A stretch of 64,000 bases of DNA from Rubrivivax sp. (GCA_004210455.1 SEFA01000017.1:1-64000), one strand, 5' to 3'; positions 48,634 through 57,824 are shown, numbered from the stretch's first letter. The notes: generated by a model from the letters alone, not told the origin. Numbers and translations are program-made.

Positions 48634-48660
48634 GGAACCTCGCCGGCTTGTTCGCGTACT
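48634..48660 (+). promoter_or_regulatory. Candidate ECF-type promoter before sctL
   Basis: GGAAC (48634-48638) and CGTACT (48655-48660) are spaced 16 bases apart, the layout of ECF sigma promoters. A similar GGAAC-n-TCG...GGCTTG arrangement occurs on the minus strand at 63663-63690. A caution: transcription would start only a few bases before ATG 48670. Confidence 0.3.
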
Positions 48661-48669
48661 AGGGCCCGA

Positions 48670-49493
48670 ATGAATCCCGCCTGGATCTCCCAACGCGTGC
48701 CGCTGAGCGGACTTGCCCTGCGCATCGACGATGCGGAGGAGGAGGCGTGCCCCGTCGTGCTGAAGCGCGAGTCGCTGGCGGTCGTGCGCTCGGCGGGTGA
48801 AGTGGTCCGGGCCGCCAGATCCGGCTGCGCGATGCGTCTGCGGGCGGCGCGCGAGCGCGAGCGCCTCTGGCGCCAACGGGCGCGCGACCAAGTCACGGAC
48901 AGGCTCGCCCTGGACGTGGCCGAACTCAGGGCCGCGGCATTGACGGACGCGATGCGTATCGCAAGCGCGCTGAGGCAGGACCGCGAACAACTGCTCGCGG
49001 GCGCCGAGACTTTGTTGATCGACATCGCGCGACACGCGGCTCGACGACTGCTGCTCGATCTGCCCGCCGAGGTTGGGCGCAATCCAGCGCCCGCCTGTTG
49101 CGTGAGGAATGGCGCGCAATGCGCGGCGAAGGCGAATCCCGATTGCGCGTATCGCCTGACGAAGTGCAGGCCTTGACGGACATCGCGGCCGATGCTGGGT
49201 GGACGCTGGTGCCTGACGCGCTGATGGCGCGAGGTCAGTGCGTGCTTGACCATCGCGCCGGCAGCCTCCATGCCACCTATGTCGAGAACGTCCGGGCGCT
49301 GATCGACGCGTTGCCGGTTCCGGTTTCCTCATCGTCGTCCGCCAGTCCTGTTGACTCAGTCCTTCTTCCACCCCCTTCGCAGGAGACTTCTCATGACCTC
49401 GATCACCCCCACCGAACGCCTGCTGCAGACCGCGATGTCGCGCTCGAGCCGCCTGTCCGAAGCAATGCAGCGCATCGGACCGCAGGACCTTGA
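48670..49493 (+). pseudogene. sctL: Type III secretion stator protein SctL, interrupted by a frameshift
   Basis: SctL regulates the SctN ATPase and links it to the SctQ platform. The N-terminal part reads from ATG 48670 (VVLKRESLAVVRSAGEVVRA, then a long Arg/Ala/Glu-rich helix, then LLIDIARHAARRLLLDLPAEVG). The C-terminal part continues in the -1 frame from about 49079 (AQSSARLLREEWRAMRGEGE, LRVSPDEVQALTDIA, ARGQCVLDHRAGSLHATYVENVRALIDAL). One missing G in the GGG at 49076-49078 would explain the shift, restoring a protein of about 275 residues. Left as read, frame one stops at 49176 after 168 residues. The second frame ends at 49493, overlapping the next gene by about 100 bases. A true mutation, a sequencing error or programmed frameshifting are all possible. 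Confidence 0.75.
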
Positions 49494-49602
49494 GCGAGCC
49501 GTCGGGATCCAGCTCCGGCAGCAGGTCGAGATCGCGACGATGAAGCAGGCCGTCCAGCTGCATCGGAGCGTCGAACGCAAGATCCTGAACGAGCAGCGTT
49601 GA
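49393..49602 (+). CDS. Small T3SS-cluster protein, possibly needle or rod-like
   Basis: Protein of 69 residues, not confidently recognised. It is predicted almost wholly helical (TERLLQTAMSRSSRLSEAMQ; QLRQQVEIATMKQAVQLHRS) and lacks a signal peptide and Cys. Size, helicity and the short polar C-terminus recall needle or inner-rod subunits, but no diagnostic motif is visible, and a better inner-rod candidate is encoded at 62079. ATG 49393 has CAGGAG upstream; a TTG frame from 49351 is longer but unsupported. sctC follows one base after the stop, so it belongs to the sctL-sctC transcript. Confidence 0.6.
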   Translation: MTSITPTERLLQTAMSRSSRLSEAMQRIGPQDLERAVGIQLRQQVEIATMKQAVQLHRSVERKILNEQR

Positions 49603-49603
49603 C

Positions 49604-51400
49604 ATGAAACGGCCCGCCGCGCTGTTCGGATATCCGCTACGTGCCGTGCTCTGCGCCGCAGCGCTGGTCGGACCATTCGGCCCCGCGCTCATGGAAGCGC
49701 GTGCGGTGGCGCCGGCCGCCTGGCGGGACGCGCTCTACAGCTATCGCGCCGACGAGGAATTGACGGTGACCCAGGTCCTGGACCGCTTCTCGTCGACCTT
49801 GGGCCTGGAAGTGAAGCTCGCCGACCCCGCGCTGGGTCGGCGCAAGCTGAGACTTAGCGGCAAGGGTGCCTCTCCGGCGGTCTTCCTTGATCGACTGGGC
49901 GATTCACAAGGGTTGGACTGGTTCATCTATCAAGGCGTGCTTCACATCTCGGCGCGGTCGGCCGCGACCAGCGAGCGGATCTCGCTCGGACCCCAAAGCC
50001 CCTCCGACGCGAAAGACGCATTGGTCGGCATCGGACTTTTCGAGAGTCGCTTCGGTTGGGGCGAGTTCGATTCCGACCCGCCGACTGTGCTCGTGTCCGG
50101 GCCGCCGGCGTATGTGAGCCTGGTCCGGCGGATGCTCGCGGTGCCCGAGGACCGGACGCCGAAGCGGGAGCATCCGCGCATGATGGTCTTCCGACTGAAA
50201 CACGCCGCCGCCGCCGATCGGGAAATGCGCACGCGCGACCGTAGCGTCACCTTGCCGGGACTGGTGACCACCTTGAACCAGGTCCTGCCGAACGCTCGTT
50301 CCGTCAATCTCCAGACGCGTCTCGCGAATGCAGGCGTGGGGAGGAAGGCCTCGCTGCTGTCCGGCGTCGAGGATCCCTGGGCGGCGCTGGCGCGGGAGAT
50401 GGCCGGCGGCGACGTCTCCGGCGACATCGCGCTGAGCGGCGTCCCCGCCGCTCGACTTCCCCTGGCAGCGGCCGCCAGCGGTAGTCTTCCCAGGCGCGTT
50501 GGCCCCCAGGAGGGAGCCTCGGAGGGCTCGATCGAGGCGACTGCGCCGCGGCGCCGATCCGCACGCAGCGACGATGCGGACGAGCCCGATTTCACGCCGT
50601 CGATCGCCGCCTACACGCCGCTCAATGCGGTGCTGGTGTGGGACCTGCCGTCACGTCGCGAGGACTATCGCGAGCTCATCGATTCGCTCGATGTCCCCAA
50701 TCGCTTGATCGAGATCAACGTCACCATCCTCGACGTCAGCGCGGATGCGCTACGGGATTGGTCTGTGGATCTCCAGGCAGGCTCGGGCGCTGCGCAGGTG
50801 GCACTTGGCGCCGACGGGAACCTCGGCGTGACCTCCGCCGATACCGGCGTCAAGGGATCGACGATGGTGCTATGGGCCTCGAACCGACTCGCCTTGCGGG
50901 TGCGTGCGCTGGAATCGCGCGGGCAGGCGCAGGTGCTCTCCCGTCCGTCGGTGCTGACCCTGAACAACGTGGGCGCGCTGCTCGACATGAACCAGTCGGC
51001 CTACGTGAAGCTGGTCGGCGAGCGCAGCACCGACCTGCGCACGATCACCGCCGGAACCCTGCTCAAGGTGACGCCGAGCATCGTCGGCGACGACGCCAGC
51101 GGCGGCGCGGAGCAGGGCATACGCGTCACGCTGGACATCGAGGACGGTCAGTTGACCAAGGCAACCTCCGATCAGGGCACGCCCAGTGTCGGCAACAGCG
51201 CGGTCAGCACCGAGGCGGTGGTGAAGCCCGGCGAGTCGCTGGTTGTCGGCGGCTACCGACGGCAGGATCGCCAGGTCTCCAATGCCCGGGTGCCGGGCCT
51301 GTCGTCGATTCCTGTCATCGGCGGTCTGTTTCGAAGCGACAGCGCCGTGAACAGCGAACGCGAGCGTCTCTTCATCCTCACGGCGCGCGCGCTTCCCTGA
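49604..51400 (+). CDS. sctC: Type III secretion outer-membrane secretin SctC
   Basis: Outer-membrane secretin of 598 residues. The signal peptide (about 1-35) is followed by an N0-like domain (YRADEELTVTQVLDRFSSTLGLEVKL), N1/N3 domains (VSGPPAYVSLVRRML; VMVFRLKHAAAAD-like MMVFRLKHAAAAD) with an Arg/Ser/Gly-rich linker near 270-320, and the secretin beta-domain (LIEINVTILDVSADALRDW, QAQVLSRPSVLTLNNVGALLDM, SLVVGGYRRQDRQVSNARVPGLSSIPVIGGLFRS). It forms the outer-membrane ring that contacts SctD/SctJ. No terminator separates it from sctW. Confidence 0.95.
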   Translation: MKRPAALFGYPLRAVLCAAALVGPFGPALMEARAVAPAAWRDALYSYRADEELTVTQVLDRFSSTLGLEVKLADPALGRRKLRLSGKGASPAVFLDRLGDSQGLDWFIYQGVLHISARSAATSERISLGPQSPSDAKDALVGIGLFESRFGWGEFDSDPPTVLVSGPPAYVSLVRRMLAVPEDRTPKREHPRMMVFRLKHAAAADREMRTRDRSVTLPGLVTTLNQVLPNARSVNLQTRLANAGVGRKASLLSGVEDPWAALAREMAGGDVSGDIALSGVPAARLPLAAAASGSLPRRVGPQEGASEGSIEATAPRRRSARSDDADEPDFTPSIAAYTPLNAVLVWDLPSRREDYRELIDSLDVPNRLIEINVTILDVSADALRDWSVDLQAGSGAAQVALGADGNLGVTSADTGVKGSTMVLWASNRLALRVRALESRGQAQVLSRPSVLTLNNVGALLDMNQSAYVKLVGERSTDLRTITAGTLLKVTPSIVGDDASGGAEQGIRVTLDIEDGQLTKATSDQGTPSVGNSAVSTEAVVKPGESLVVGGYRRQDRQVSNARVPGLSSIPVIGGLFRSDSAVNSERERLFILTARALP

Positions 51401-51470
51401 ACGCCCGACTTCCGGCATCTCCTCCTGTCGTCCTTCCGCATTTTTTTCCTTCCGTCATTCTCCTTTCGTC

Positions 51471-52700
51471 ATGACCACCATCCCCTCTCGCCCAGGCAAT
51501 GTGTTCGAGCCGGTCCCGGAGGCGCCAACGGGCGTCCGGGGGGCAGGCTTTCAGGAGTTCCCTCGACAGTCAGCACCGGAGCGGCCTGCCGCGCCCACAT
51601 CTTCCGATCTGGCGCAGATCGCCGAGCGCCGCGCTGCGCTTCGCGCCGCGGCGGATGCCGCGTCGAACTCCGGGGGGCTGGGAAGCAGCGCGGAGGAGAT
51701 CACCTTCGGTACCAGCGAGCGTGCCGAGCTGGAAACGCACGACGAGTCCCGCGACGCGCGCGAGCGCCAGGACGAGCGCATCGAGGCCCTGATGCGCATC
51801 GGCGCAATCCAGGCAATGCTGAAGCAGCTCACGGGTGAGCAGGGGTTCGCGTGTATACAACAGCGCGCTCAGCGTTTTGCGTTGTTGTGGGCGCAGGGCA
51901 GGTCGCAACAGGCGATCGAGGAATTGGACGCCAACGTCTCTGTGGGAGCGGAGCGCAAGGCGTTGTTTCACATGGCGCTGGATCAATTGCCGCCGGGGGC
52001 GGATGTCGGGTCGTTGAACGCCCTGATGGAGGACTTGGCGTGCGATCCTCACGACACCGTGCGGGCATTGATGCGGACGGCCGTGTCGAAGAAGGATTCC
52101 CCCGCCGCCAAGGGGGCCCTCGCGCCGAACTCGCCGCTGCTTTCGCTGCTCCAGTCGCCGCTGACGCCCAAGCTGGTCCTGGATGCGGCCACCGGCCTGG
52201 GCCGCGAAGGCCTTGGTCAACTGGAGGCCATGGCGGTGCGTCCCGGACGCGTCGACGGGCGCCTCTCGAGCGGCAGAGACGTGTTCCTCTCGCTGACCTT
52301 GCTGCGCACGATCCAACAGCTCCGCCAGGTCGAGCAGACCAGTGTTGGACTGATGAAAGCCGGTGCCGCCGGACCCTGCCCGGCGGCCGACAATCCGGAA
52401 GAAGTCCGCAAGACGGCGCGCTGGCTCCTCGAGACGACTTTCGCGCCCGCGCCGCAGTCGGCTCTGGCGCGCATGGGGACGGTGTTGAAGGTCAACGGCG
52501 AGGCCCTGGCGAGGGCGCGTCGCGAGATGCAGCGCGAATTGCGGCAACTCCCGGACGGCGTGTGGCTGAACGCGGATACCAAGCAGCTCGTGAGCAATGA
52601 GTTGAAGAATGCGAATACGGCCAACCTGGAGCATCACGGACTGCTGACCCGTGCCGGGCTGAGCAGACGAACGGATCGCCCGACCGCGCCCGGGGCATGA
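51471..52700 (+). CDS. sctW: Type III secretion gatekeeper SctW (HrpJ/YopN-like)
   Basis: Cytoplasmic or secreted regulator of 409 residues of the HrpJ/YopN/InvE family, which controls the order of substrate release. After a Pro/Ala-rich N-terminus, helical repeats start near 75 (LRAAADAASNSGGLGSSAEE; RQDERIEALMRIGAIQAMLKQLTGEQG) and continue with KLVLDAATGLGREGLGQLE, SLTLLRTIQQLRQVEQTSVGLMKAG, and a late helical region. The preceding 70 bases have an odd run of T and C (CATTTTTTTCC at 51439-51449) and a weak ribosome site. sctV follows 58 bases later, the usual neighbour. Confidence 0.82.
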   Translation: MTTIPSRPGNVFEPVPEAPTGVRGAGFQEFPRQSAPERPAAPTSSDLAQIAERRAALRAAADAASNSGGLGSSAEEITFGTSERAELETHDESRDARERQDERIEALMRIGAIQAMLKQLTGEQGFACIQQRAQRFALLWAQGRSQQAIEELDANVSVGAERKALFHMALDQLPPGADVGSLNALMEDLACDPHDTVRALMRTAVSKKDSPAAKGALAPNSPLLSLLQSPLTPKLVLDAATGLGREGLGQLEAMAVRPGRVDGRLSSGRDVFLSLTLLRTIQQLRQVEQTSVGLMKAGAAGPCPAADNPEEVRKTARWLLETTFAPAPQSALARMGTVLKVNGEALARARREMQRELRQLPDGVWLNADTKQLVSNELKNANTANLEHHGLLTRAGLSRRTDRPTAPGA

Positions 52701-52758
52701 CAAGCCTGCAAATTCAGGTGGCGAACCTCGCATGAACGCACTCGACTGAGCGTTCACC

Positions 52759-54912
52759 ATGCCTCTGCCACCACCTTCCAGCGCCCCCCGTGGCGCCCCC
52801 CGCGTCACTGCCGCGGGCGCGATCCTGTCACCGGCGCAGGCGCTCGCCCGGCAGATCGCACCGCGCGGCGAGCGGGCCGAGATCGTCGTCACCGCGCTGG
52901 TCGTCGCGGTGGTATTCGCGATGCTGCTCCCGGTCCCCACGTGGCTCTTGGACCTGCTGATCGCGACCAACCTGTGCGTGTCCGCGTTCATGATCGTGCT
53001 GGTGATGCAGGTGAAGCAGACCACCGGGTTGTCGGCCTTCCCGTCGCTGTTCCTCGTGACCACGCTGTTCCGCGTCGCCTTGAGCGTGGCCAGCACCAGG
53101 CAGATCCTGCTCAACGGGGAAGCCGGGCACATCATCGCGGCCTTCGGCGAGATCGTCGTGGGCGGGAACCTGGTCGTCGGCCTCGTCGTCTTCCTGGTCC
53201 TCACGGTGGTGCAGTTCATCGTGATCACGAAGGGATCGGAACGCGTGGCCGAGGTCAGCGCGCGCTTCTCGCTCGATGCGATGCCGGGTCGGCAGATGGC
53301 CATCGACATGGAGCGCAAGGCGGGCGGCATCACGCAGGAGGAAGCCAAGGCGCAGCGCGACGGGTTGACGGAGGAGAGCCAGTTCTTCGGCGCCATGGAC
53401 GGGACGATGAAGTTCGCGAAGGGCGACGCCATCGTCGGTATCGTCATCGTGCTGGTGAACCTGCTGGGCGGCCTGTCCGTGGGCGTGCTCCAGCGGGGCA
53501 TGTCGGCCGCGGACGCGCTGCAGGTGTACGCGATCCTGACCATCGGCGACGGGCTCGTCGCGCAGATCCCGGCGCTGCTGATGTCGATGACCGCCGGCCT
53601 GCTGGTCACGCGGGTGTCCAAGCCCACGGGCGGCCGTGCGATCGGCAACGAATTGACCGCGCAACTGCTGCACCAGCCCAAGGCCTGGGTGACGGCCAGC
53701 GGCGCGATGCTGGCCTTCGGACTGCTGCCCGGCATGCCGCTGCTGGCGTTCGCCGGCCTGGCGACCGGTTCCGCCGCGGTCGGCCTGACGATGATGCATC
53801 GCAAGCTGAAGACGGAACGCGAGGAGGCGCAGCAGCGGGAGGCTGTCGTGGAGGCCCTGCGCGATTTCGATCTGGTCCGCCCCTTCGCGCTGAGGGTCAG
53901 CGGTCGCATCGACCCCGAGCGCGCGCAGCGTGCGCTCAACCTGTGCCGGCAGGTCCGCAACCGCCTGGTGCGTCGTCTGGCGCTGGTGACCCCTCAGATC
54001 GACTTCGACGCCGATGTGGACCTCGATCACGCGGACCTGGAGTTCTGCCACGGTGAAGTGCCGGTGTTTTCCCTGCGGCTGCACGAGGATCTGCGAACCT
54101 GCACGTGGACCCGGGGCGATGCGATCGACCTTGGGCTGCCGGCCGACCAGATCGAGCCGCGCGGCGGCCTGGCCTGTGCGCCGCGTGTCTGGCTGCCCGA
54201 GGCCCAGGCGCTTGCACTGGACCCGAAACCGACGGACCTGGGCGACTGCTGGGAACGTCTGGACGAACTCTGCGAGGAGACCCTGCTGCGCGTCGGTGCG
54301 ATGTATTTCGGCATGGAGGAGACGCAGAAGATCGCGGCCTGGTGCAACCGCAAGACGCCCGAAGTGGCGAAGGAACTGGAGCGCGCCGTCCCATCCAGCC
54401 GGATGGCCGAAGTGCTGCGTCGGCTGCTCACCGAGAACGTCAGCATCCGCAACCTGCCGATGATCATCAATGCGCTGATCGATTGGGGACCGCGCGAACG
54501 CGATCCCTCCGTCCTGACGGAGTGCGTCCGGGCGGCGCTGCAGCGCGAAATCTGCGACGCCCATGCGGTGCGCAAGGAATTGCGCGCGCTCATGTTCGAC
54601 AGCGAACTGGAGGCGCAGATCCGCGCCGCCATCCGCCAGACCGCCTACGGTGATTTTCTTGCGCTCGATGCCGATCTGACGGACGCGATCCTCGACGAGA
54701 CGGCTGAGGCATATCTCGCCAACCATGAGGGCGCACGCCTGGTCATGATCTGCGCGCAGGATGTGCGTCCGCACATCCGCAAGCTGGTGGCCGACCGCAT
54801 CCCGCCGCTGGCTGTGATCGGCATGTCCGAGCTGCCGCCGGACTTCCGCGTGAACGTCCGCTCCGTGATCAGCGTGCCGTTGGACGGACGCGCCCTGCCG
54901 GAGATGTACTGA
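52759..54912 (+). CDS. sctV: Type III secretion export gate protein SctV
   Basis: Inner-membrane protein of 717 residues in the FlhA/SctV family. About eight N-terminal helices include the FHIPEP-type region (QTTGLSAFPSLFLVTTLFRVALSVASTRQILL; SLDAMPGRQMAIDMERKAGGI; GAMDGTMKFAKGDAIVGIVIV). A long cytoplasmic domain follows (about 350-717) with QKIAAWCNRKTPEVAKELERAVP and RLLTENVSIRNLPMIINALIDW, the ring-forming and chaperone-docking part. Full length. It is followed one base later by sctD. Confidence 0.97.
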   Translation: MPLPPPSSAPRGAPRVTAAGAILSPAQALARQIAPRGERAEIVVTALVVAVVFAMLLPVPTWLLDLLIATNLCVSAFMIVLVMQVKQTTGLSAFPSLFLVTTLFRVALSVASTRQILLNGEAGHIIAAFGEIVVGGNLVVGLVVFLVLTVVQFIVITKGSERVAEVSARFSLDAMPGRQMAIDMERKAGGITQEEAKAQRDGLTEESQFFGAMDGTMKFAKGDAIVGIVIVLVNLLGGLSVGVLQRGMSAADALQVYAILTIGDGLVAQIPALLMSMTAGLLVTRVSKPTGGRAIGNELTAQLLHQPKAWVTASGAMLAFGLLPGMPLLAFAGLATGSAAVGLTMMHRKLKTEREEAQQREAVVEALRDFDLVRPFALRVSGRIDPERAQRALNLCRQVRNRLVRRLALVTPQIDFDADVDLDHADLEFCHGEVPVFSLRLHEDLRTCTWTRGDAIDLGLPADQIEPRGGLACAPRVWLPEAQALALDPKPTDLGDCWERLDELCEETLLRVGAMYFGMEETQKIAAWCNRKTPEVAKELERAVPSSRMAEVLRRLLTENVSIRNLPMIINALIDWGPRERDPSVLTECVRAALQREICDAHAVRKELRALMFDSELEAQIRAAIRQTAYGDFLALDADLTDAILDETAEAYLANHEGARLVMICAQDVRPHIRKLVADRIPPLAVIGMSELPPDFRVNVRSVISVPLDGRALPEMY

Positions 54913-54913
54913 G

Positions 54914-55999
54914 ATGCAGCCCCGCGCCTTGGAGGCAGATACCCTGGAACTTCGCGTCCTGAGCGGCCTGCAGTCGGGTGCCGCGCTGCCGTTGGAGGAT
55001 GCGCTGGCCGTGGGAGCCGACGATGAGGCCGACCTGCTGTTGCTCGGCGATGGTGGCGGACCCGCGCGATTGCTCGTGCGCCTGGATCCGGGCGGCGGCT
55101 TGATGCTGGACACGCCGGAGGCGGGCGTCGTCCTGGCCGATGGACGCACCCTCGCCGAGGGCGCGTCGACGCCGCTGCAGCCCGGAGAAGGCTTCCGCAC
55201 CGGCGATGTCTGGTTGACCGTGCGCGCGTCGTCCGACGCCTGGGATGCGTGGACGCCGCCAACGAGGGACGCCGCCTCGAAAGCAACGACGGGGGCGTCC
55301 CCGCAGGAAGGCGACGAGGCGCACGTCGCCGCGGCCACCCCGGTCATGGTCGCGGACGTCCGCCCGTTCCGCAAGGGCCGCAGCGCCCGGTTGCCCGCGG
55401 CGCCCCGTCGCATGCGGGCCGTGGGCAGCGTGATCGTCGCGGCGGGCCTGCTGTCGACGATGCTGGGCGTGGCCGCGCTGGTGCGACAGGCCGCGGAAGC
55501 GGAGACCCTGGCGGGCCGGGAGGTGGGCGAGCCGGAGACCGGTGTTGCGTCGAACGGCATGGCACGCACGATGTCGCCGGCGCGCGCCGCATCGTCGACC
55601 GCCGTCTCCGCGCCTGCCGCGGCAGCGCCCGCATCGGCGGCAGCGGCGTCTGTGACCCCTCAACCGGCTGCGGTGGTCGTCACCAGTGCCGACCCGGAAG
55701 CCGGACAGCGGGAGGCCGCGGCTGCGGCGCCGCGCGCGCCGGCGGTCGAGGTGAATCGCGGCGCGACGTCCGACCGCAGCGGCGGTCACGACCGTCTGCT
55801 GGTGAACGTGCCGGGAGACGGCATCGTGATCCTGCCGTTTGATATCCAGGAAGTGCTGCTCGGCTCCCATAGCCAGGTGACGCTGACGGACGGCCGCCGG
55901 CTGGAGCCCGGTGATCGCGCCGGCGACTGGCGGCTGGCCGAGATCCGGCCAGGCGCGCTGGTTTTCGACGGCCCCCGCAAGGTGCAGGTCGGATGGTGA
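54914..55999 (+). CDS. sctD: Type III secretion inner-membrane ring protein SctD
   Basis: Inner-membrane ring protein of 361 residues. The first 100 residues are FHA-like beta-strands (LELRVLSGLQSGAALPLEDALAVGADDEADLLLL; GEGFRTGDVWLTVR). A basic stretch and one transmembrane helix (about 165-190) follow, then an Ala/Pro/Ser-rich periplasmic linker and a short terminal domain (RLLVNVPGDGIVILPF). The periplasmic part is much shorter than in Ysc or Hrp proteins (which carry several ring-building domains), so this SctD is reduced or divergent. The call rests on architecture, position after sctV, and overlap with sctN. Confidence 0.75.
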   Translation: MQPRALEADTLELRVLSGLQSGAALPLEDALAVGADDEADLLLLGDGGGPARLLVRLDPGGGLMLDTPEAGVVLADGRTLAEGASTPLQPGEGFRTGDVWLTVRASSDAWDAWTPPTRDAASKATTGASPQEGDEAHVAAATPVMVADVRPFRKGRSARLPAAPRRMRAVGSVIVAAGLLSTMLGVAALVRQAAEAETLAGREVGEPETGVASNGMARTMSPARAASSTAVSAPAAAAPASAAAASVTPQPAAVVVTSADPEAGQREAAAAAPRAPAVEVNRGATSDRSGGHDRLLVNVPGDGIVILPFDIQEVLLGSHSQVTLTDGRRLEPGDRAGDWRLAEIRPGALVFDGPRKVQVGW

Positions 56000-57348
56000 C
56001 GCCGCGCGAGATCGCCGCCCGCGAAGCGGCGCGCATTGCTCCCGCGATGGCGGCGGTGTCCTTGACCCGCCAGTTGGGCCGGGTGCATCGCGTGCTGGGC
56101 ATGCTGATCGAGGGCACCGTGCCCGGGGCGAGCATCGGCGAACTCTGCGAGGTCTACCACCAGGACGACCCCGGCAGGATCTGGCGCTGCGAGGTGGTCG
56201 GCTTCACCGGCGCCAACGTGCTGTTGTCGTCGCTGATGGCGCTGGAGGGCATCTCCGGCGGCTGCGTGATCCGGCCGTTGCGCACCGTGCACCACGTCGC
56301 GGTGGGTAGACCCCTGCTGGGACGCATCCTCGACGGCTTCGGCGATCCGTTGGATGACGGTCCACCGCTGCGACCCGGCGAGGACGGGCTGGCGCTCCGT
56401 CGTGTCATCGCGGACGCGCCGCCGCCGGTCGAGCGGTGGCGCATCAAGGATCGATTCCCCACCGGCGTGCGCAGTCTCGACACGCTGTTGACGATCGGGC
56501 AGGGACAGCGGGTGGGCCTGTTCGCCGGCCCCGGTTGCGGCAAGACCACGCTGATGGCGGCGGTCGGTCGCGGCAGTCCGGCGGACGCGATCGTCGTCGG
56601 GCTGATCGGCGAGCGCGGTCGCGAAGTCCGCGAATTCACCGAACATGAATTCGATCCGGACTTGATGGCGCGCACGGTGATCGTCTGCGCGACGTCGGAC
56701 CGCACGTCGATCGAGCGCGTACGCGCCGCGTTCACCGCCACGGCGATCGCCGAGGGCTTGCGCGATCAAGGCTTGAACGTGCTGCTGATGGTGGATTCGC
56801 TGACGCGCTTGGCCCGCGCGCAACGCGAGATCGGGCTGGCCGCCGGCGAGGCGCCCGCGCGTGCCGGCTTTCCGCCGTCGGTCTACGCGCTGCTGCCGCG
56901 GCTCATCGAGCGCGCGGGCAACGCGGCCGGCGGTTCCATCACGGCGCTCTACACCGTCCTGCTGGAAGGTGAACTCCGCTCGGATCCGATCAGCGAGGAA
57001 GCGGTCTCGCTGCTGGACGGCCACATCGTGCTGTCGCGCAAGCTGGCCGAGCAAGGGCAATACCCGGCCGTCGACGTGCTGGCAAGCCTGAGCCGGGTCA
57101 TGTCGAACATCGTGCCTCGCGAGCATGGCCGGGCGGCCAACCGGATCCGGCAGGTGCTGTCCGGCTATCGCGACATGGAGCTGATGGTGCGGCTGGGCGA
57201 GTACCGGCCCGGTCTGGATCCCGAGACCGATCGGATCGTCGCCGACTATCCCAAGGTCATCGACTTCCTGCGCCAGGACACGCGCACGCCCGTGTCCCTG
57301 GAAGACAGCCTCGCGATGCTGAAGTCGCTGACGGCCGGCGCGGTGTGA
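55993..57348 (+). CDS. sctN: Type III secretion ATPase SctN
   Basis: Cytoplasmic F1-like hexameric ATPase of 451 residues powering chaperone removal and unfolding. It has Walker A GPGCGKTTLMAAV (Lys184), VGLIGERGREVREFTEHE, Walker B LLMVDSLTRLARAQREIGLAAGE, and YALLPRLIERAGNAAGGSITALYTVLLEG, all family hallmarks. Starts at ATG 55993, overlapping the sctD stop by 7 bases; GTG 55996 is an equally possible start. sctO overlaps its end by 4 bases. Confidence 0.96.
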   Translation: MVTPREIAAREAARIAPAMAAVSLTRQLGRVHRVLGMLIEGTVPGASIGELCEVYHQDDPGRIWRCEVVGFTGANVLLSSLMALEGISGGCVIRPLRTVHHVAVGRPLLGRILDGFGDPLDDGPPLRPGEDGLALRRVIADAPPPVERWRIKDRFPTGVRSLDTLLTIGQGQRVGLFAGPGCGKTTLMAAVGRGSPADAIVVGLIGERGREVREFTEHEFDPDLMARTVIVCATSDRTSIERVRAAFTATAIAEGLRDQGLNVLLMVDSLTRLARAQREIGLAAGEAPARAGFPPSVYALLPRLIERAGNAAGGSITALYTVLLEGELRSDPISEEAVSLLDGHIVLSRKLAEQGQYPAVDVLASLSRVMSNIVPREHGRAANRIRQVLSGYRDMELMVRLGEYRPGLDPETDRIVADYPKVIDFLRQDTRTPVSLEDSLAMLKSLTAGAV

Positions 57349-57824
57349 GCATGCCGGATCACCCCGCGCCGCGCCGCGCGCCGCACGAATTCGAATCGCC
57401 TCCTCCCCCTGACCCCAGGATTGCGGGCGTGCGCAGCATCGGCGCGCTGGCGAGCCGCCGCGCGACCCTGGCCGAGGCCGAACTTGCCCGCGCCCAGCGT
57501 GCCGCCGAGGAGGCGGCGCACGCCTTGACGGAAGCGGAACTGGCCTTGAGCGACTGCATCGCCGATGTCGCCGCGCAGCGCGCGGCCTTGCGCGCGGCCT
57601 GTCAGTCGGAACCCGGCGGTGCGCCGGTCCTGCGACGTTGGCGGCGGGACGATCAGGCGCAGATCGACCGGATCGCACCGGCCCGCCAGTCCGTGACCGA
57701 TCGCCAGAGCGAGCGCGATGACGCCGAACTGGCGCTGGGCGAGGCGTCCGCCCGGCACCGCGCCCTGGCCAGGCGCCGCGAGAAGTACACGCTGCTGGAA
57801 GAAGAGCTGCGCGACGGTGCATGA
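57345..57824 (+). CDS. sctO: Type III secretion stalk protein SctO
   Basis: Predicted coiled-coil central-stalk protein of 159 residues. It has continuous charged helices (RATLAEAELARAQRAAEEAA; SVTDRQSERDDAELALGEAS; RRREKYTLLEEELRDGA), as in YscO/HrpD/FliJ proteins. No clear domain motif exists for this family, so the call rests on coiled-coil pattern, size and position directly after sctN. GTG 57345 overlaps the sctN stop; ATG 57351 is an alternative. The stop codon lies inside a 10-bp tandem repeat. Confidence 0.75.
   Translation: MSMPDHPAPRRAPHEFESPPPPDPRIAGVRSIGALASRRATLAEAELARAQRAAEEAAHALTEAELALSDCIADVAAQRAALRAACQSEPGGAPVLRRWRRDDQAQIDRIAPARQSVTDRQSERDDAELALGEASARHRALARRREKYTLLEEELRDGA

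Noticed and set aside
48558-48669. PIP box (TTCGC-N15-TTCGC) for HrpB/HrpX-type control between sctQ and sctL
   Set aside because: Only one TTCGC is present (48651); no partner at the required distance on either strand.
49340-49390. Second frameshift in sctL that would end it at the TGA at 49352
   Set aside because: It requires an additional unsupported indel; the existing frame simply overlaps the next gene.
51570-53960. 796-codon minus-strand open frame opposite sctW/sctV
   Set aside because: Shadow frame without any recognisable domain; sctV on the + strand is unambiguous.
52828-55569. 913-codon minus-strand open frame opposite sctV and sctD
   Set aside because: The composition (Arg, His, Gln, Asp repeats) is that of an antisense shadow, and it spans two well-supported genes.
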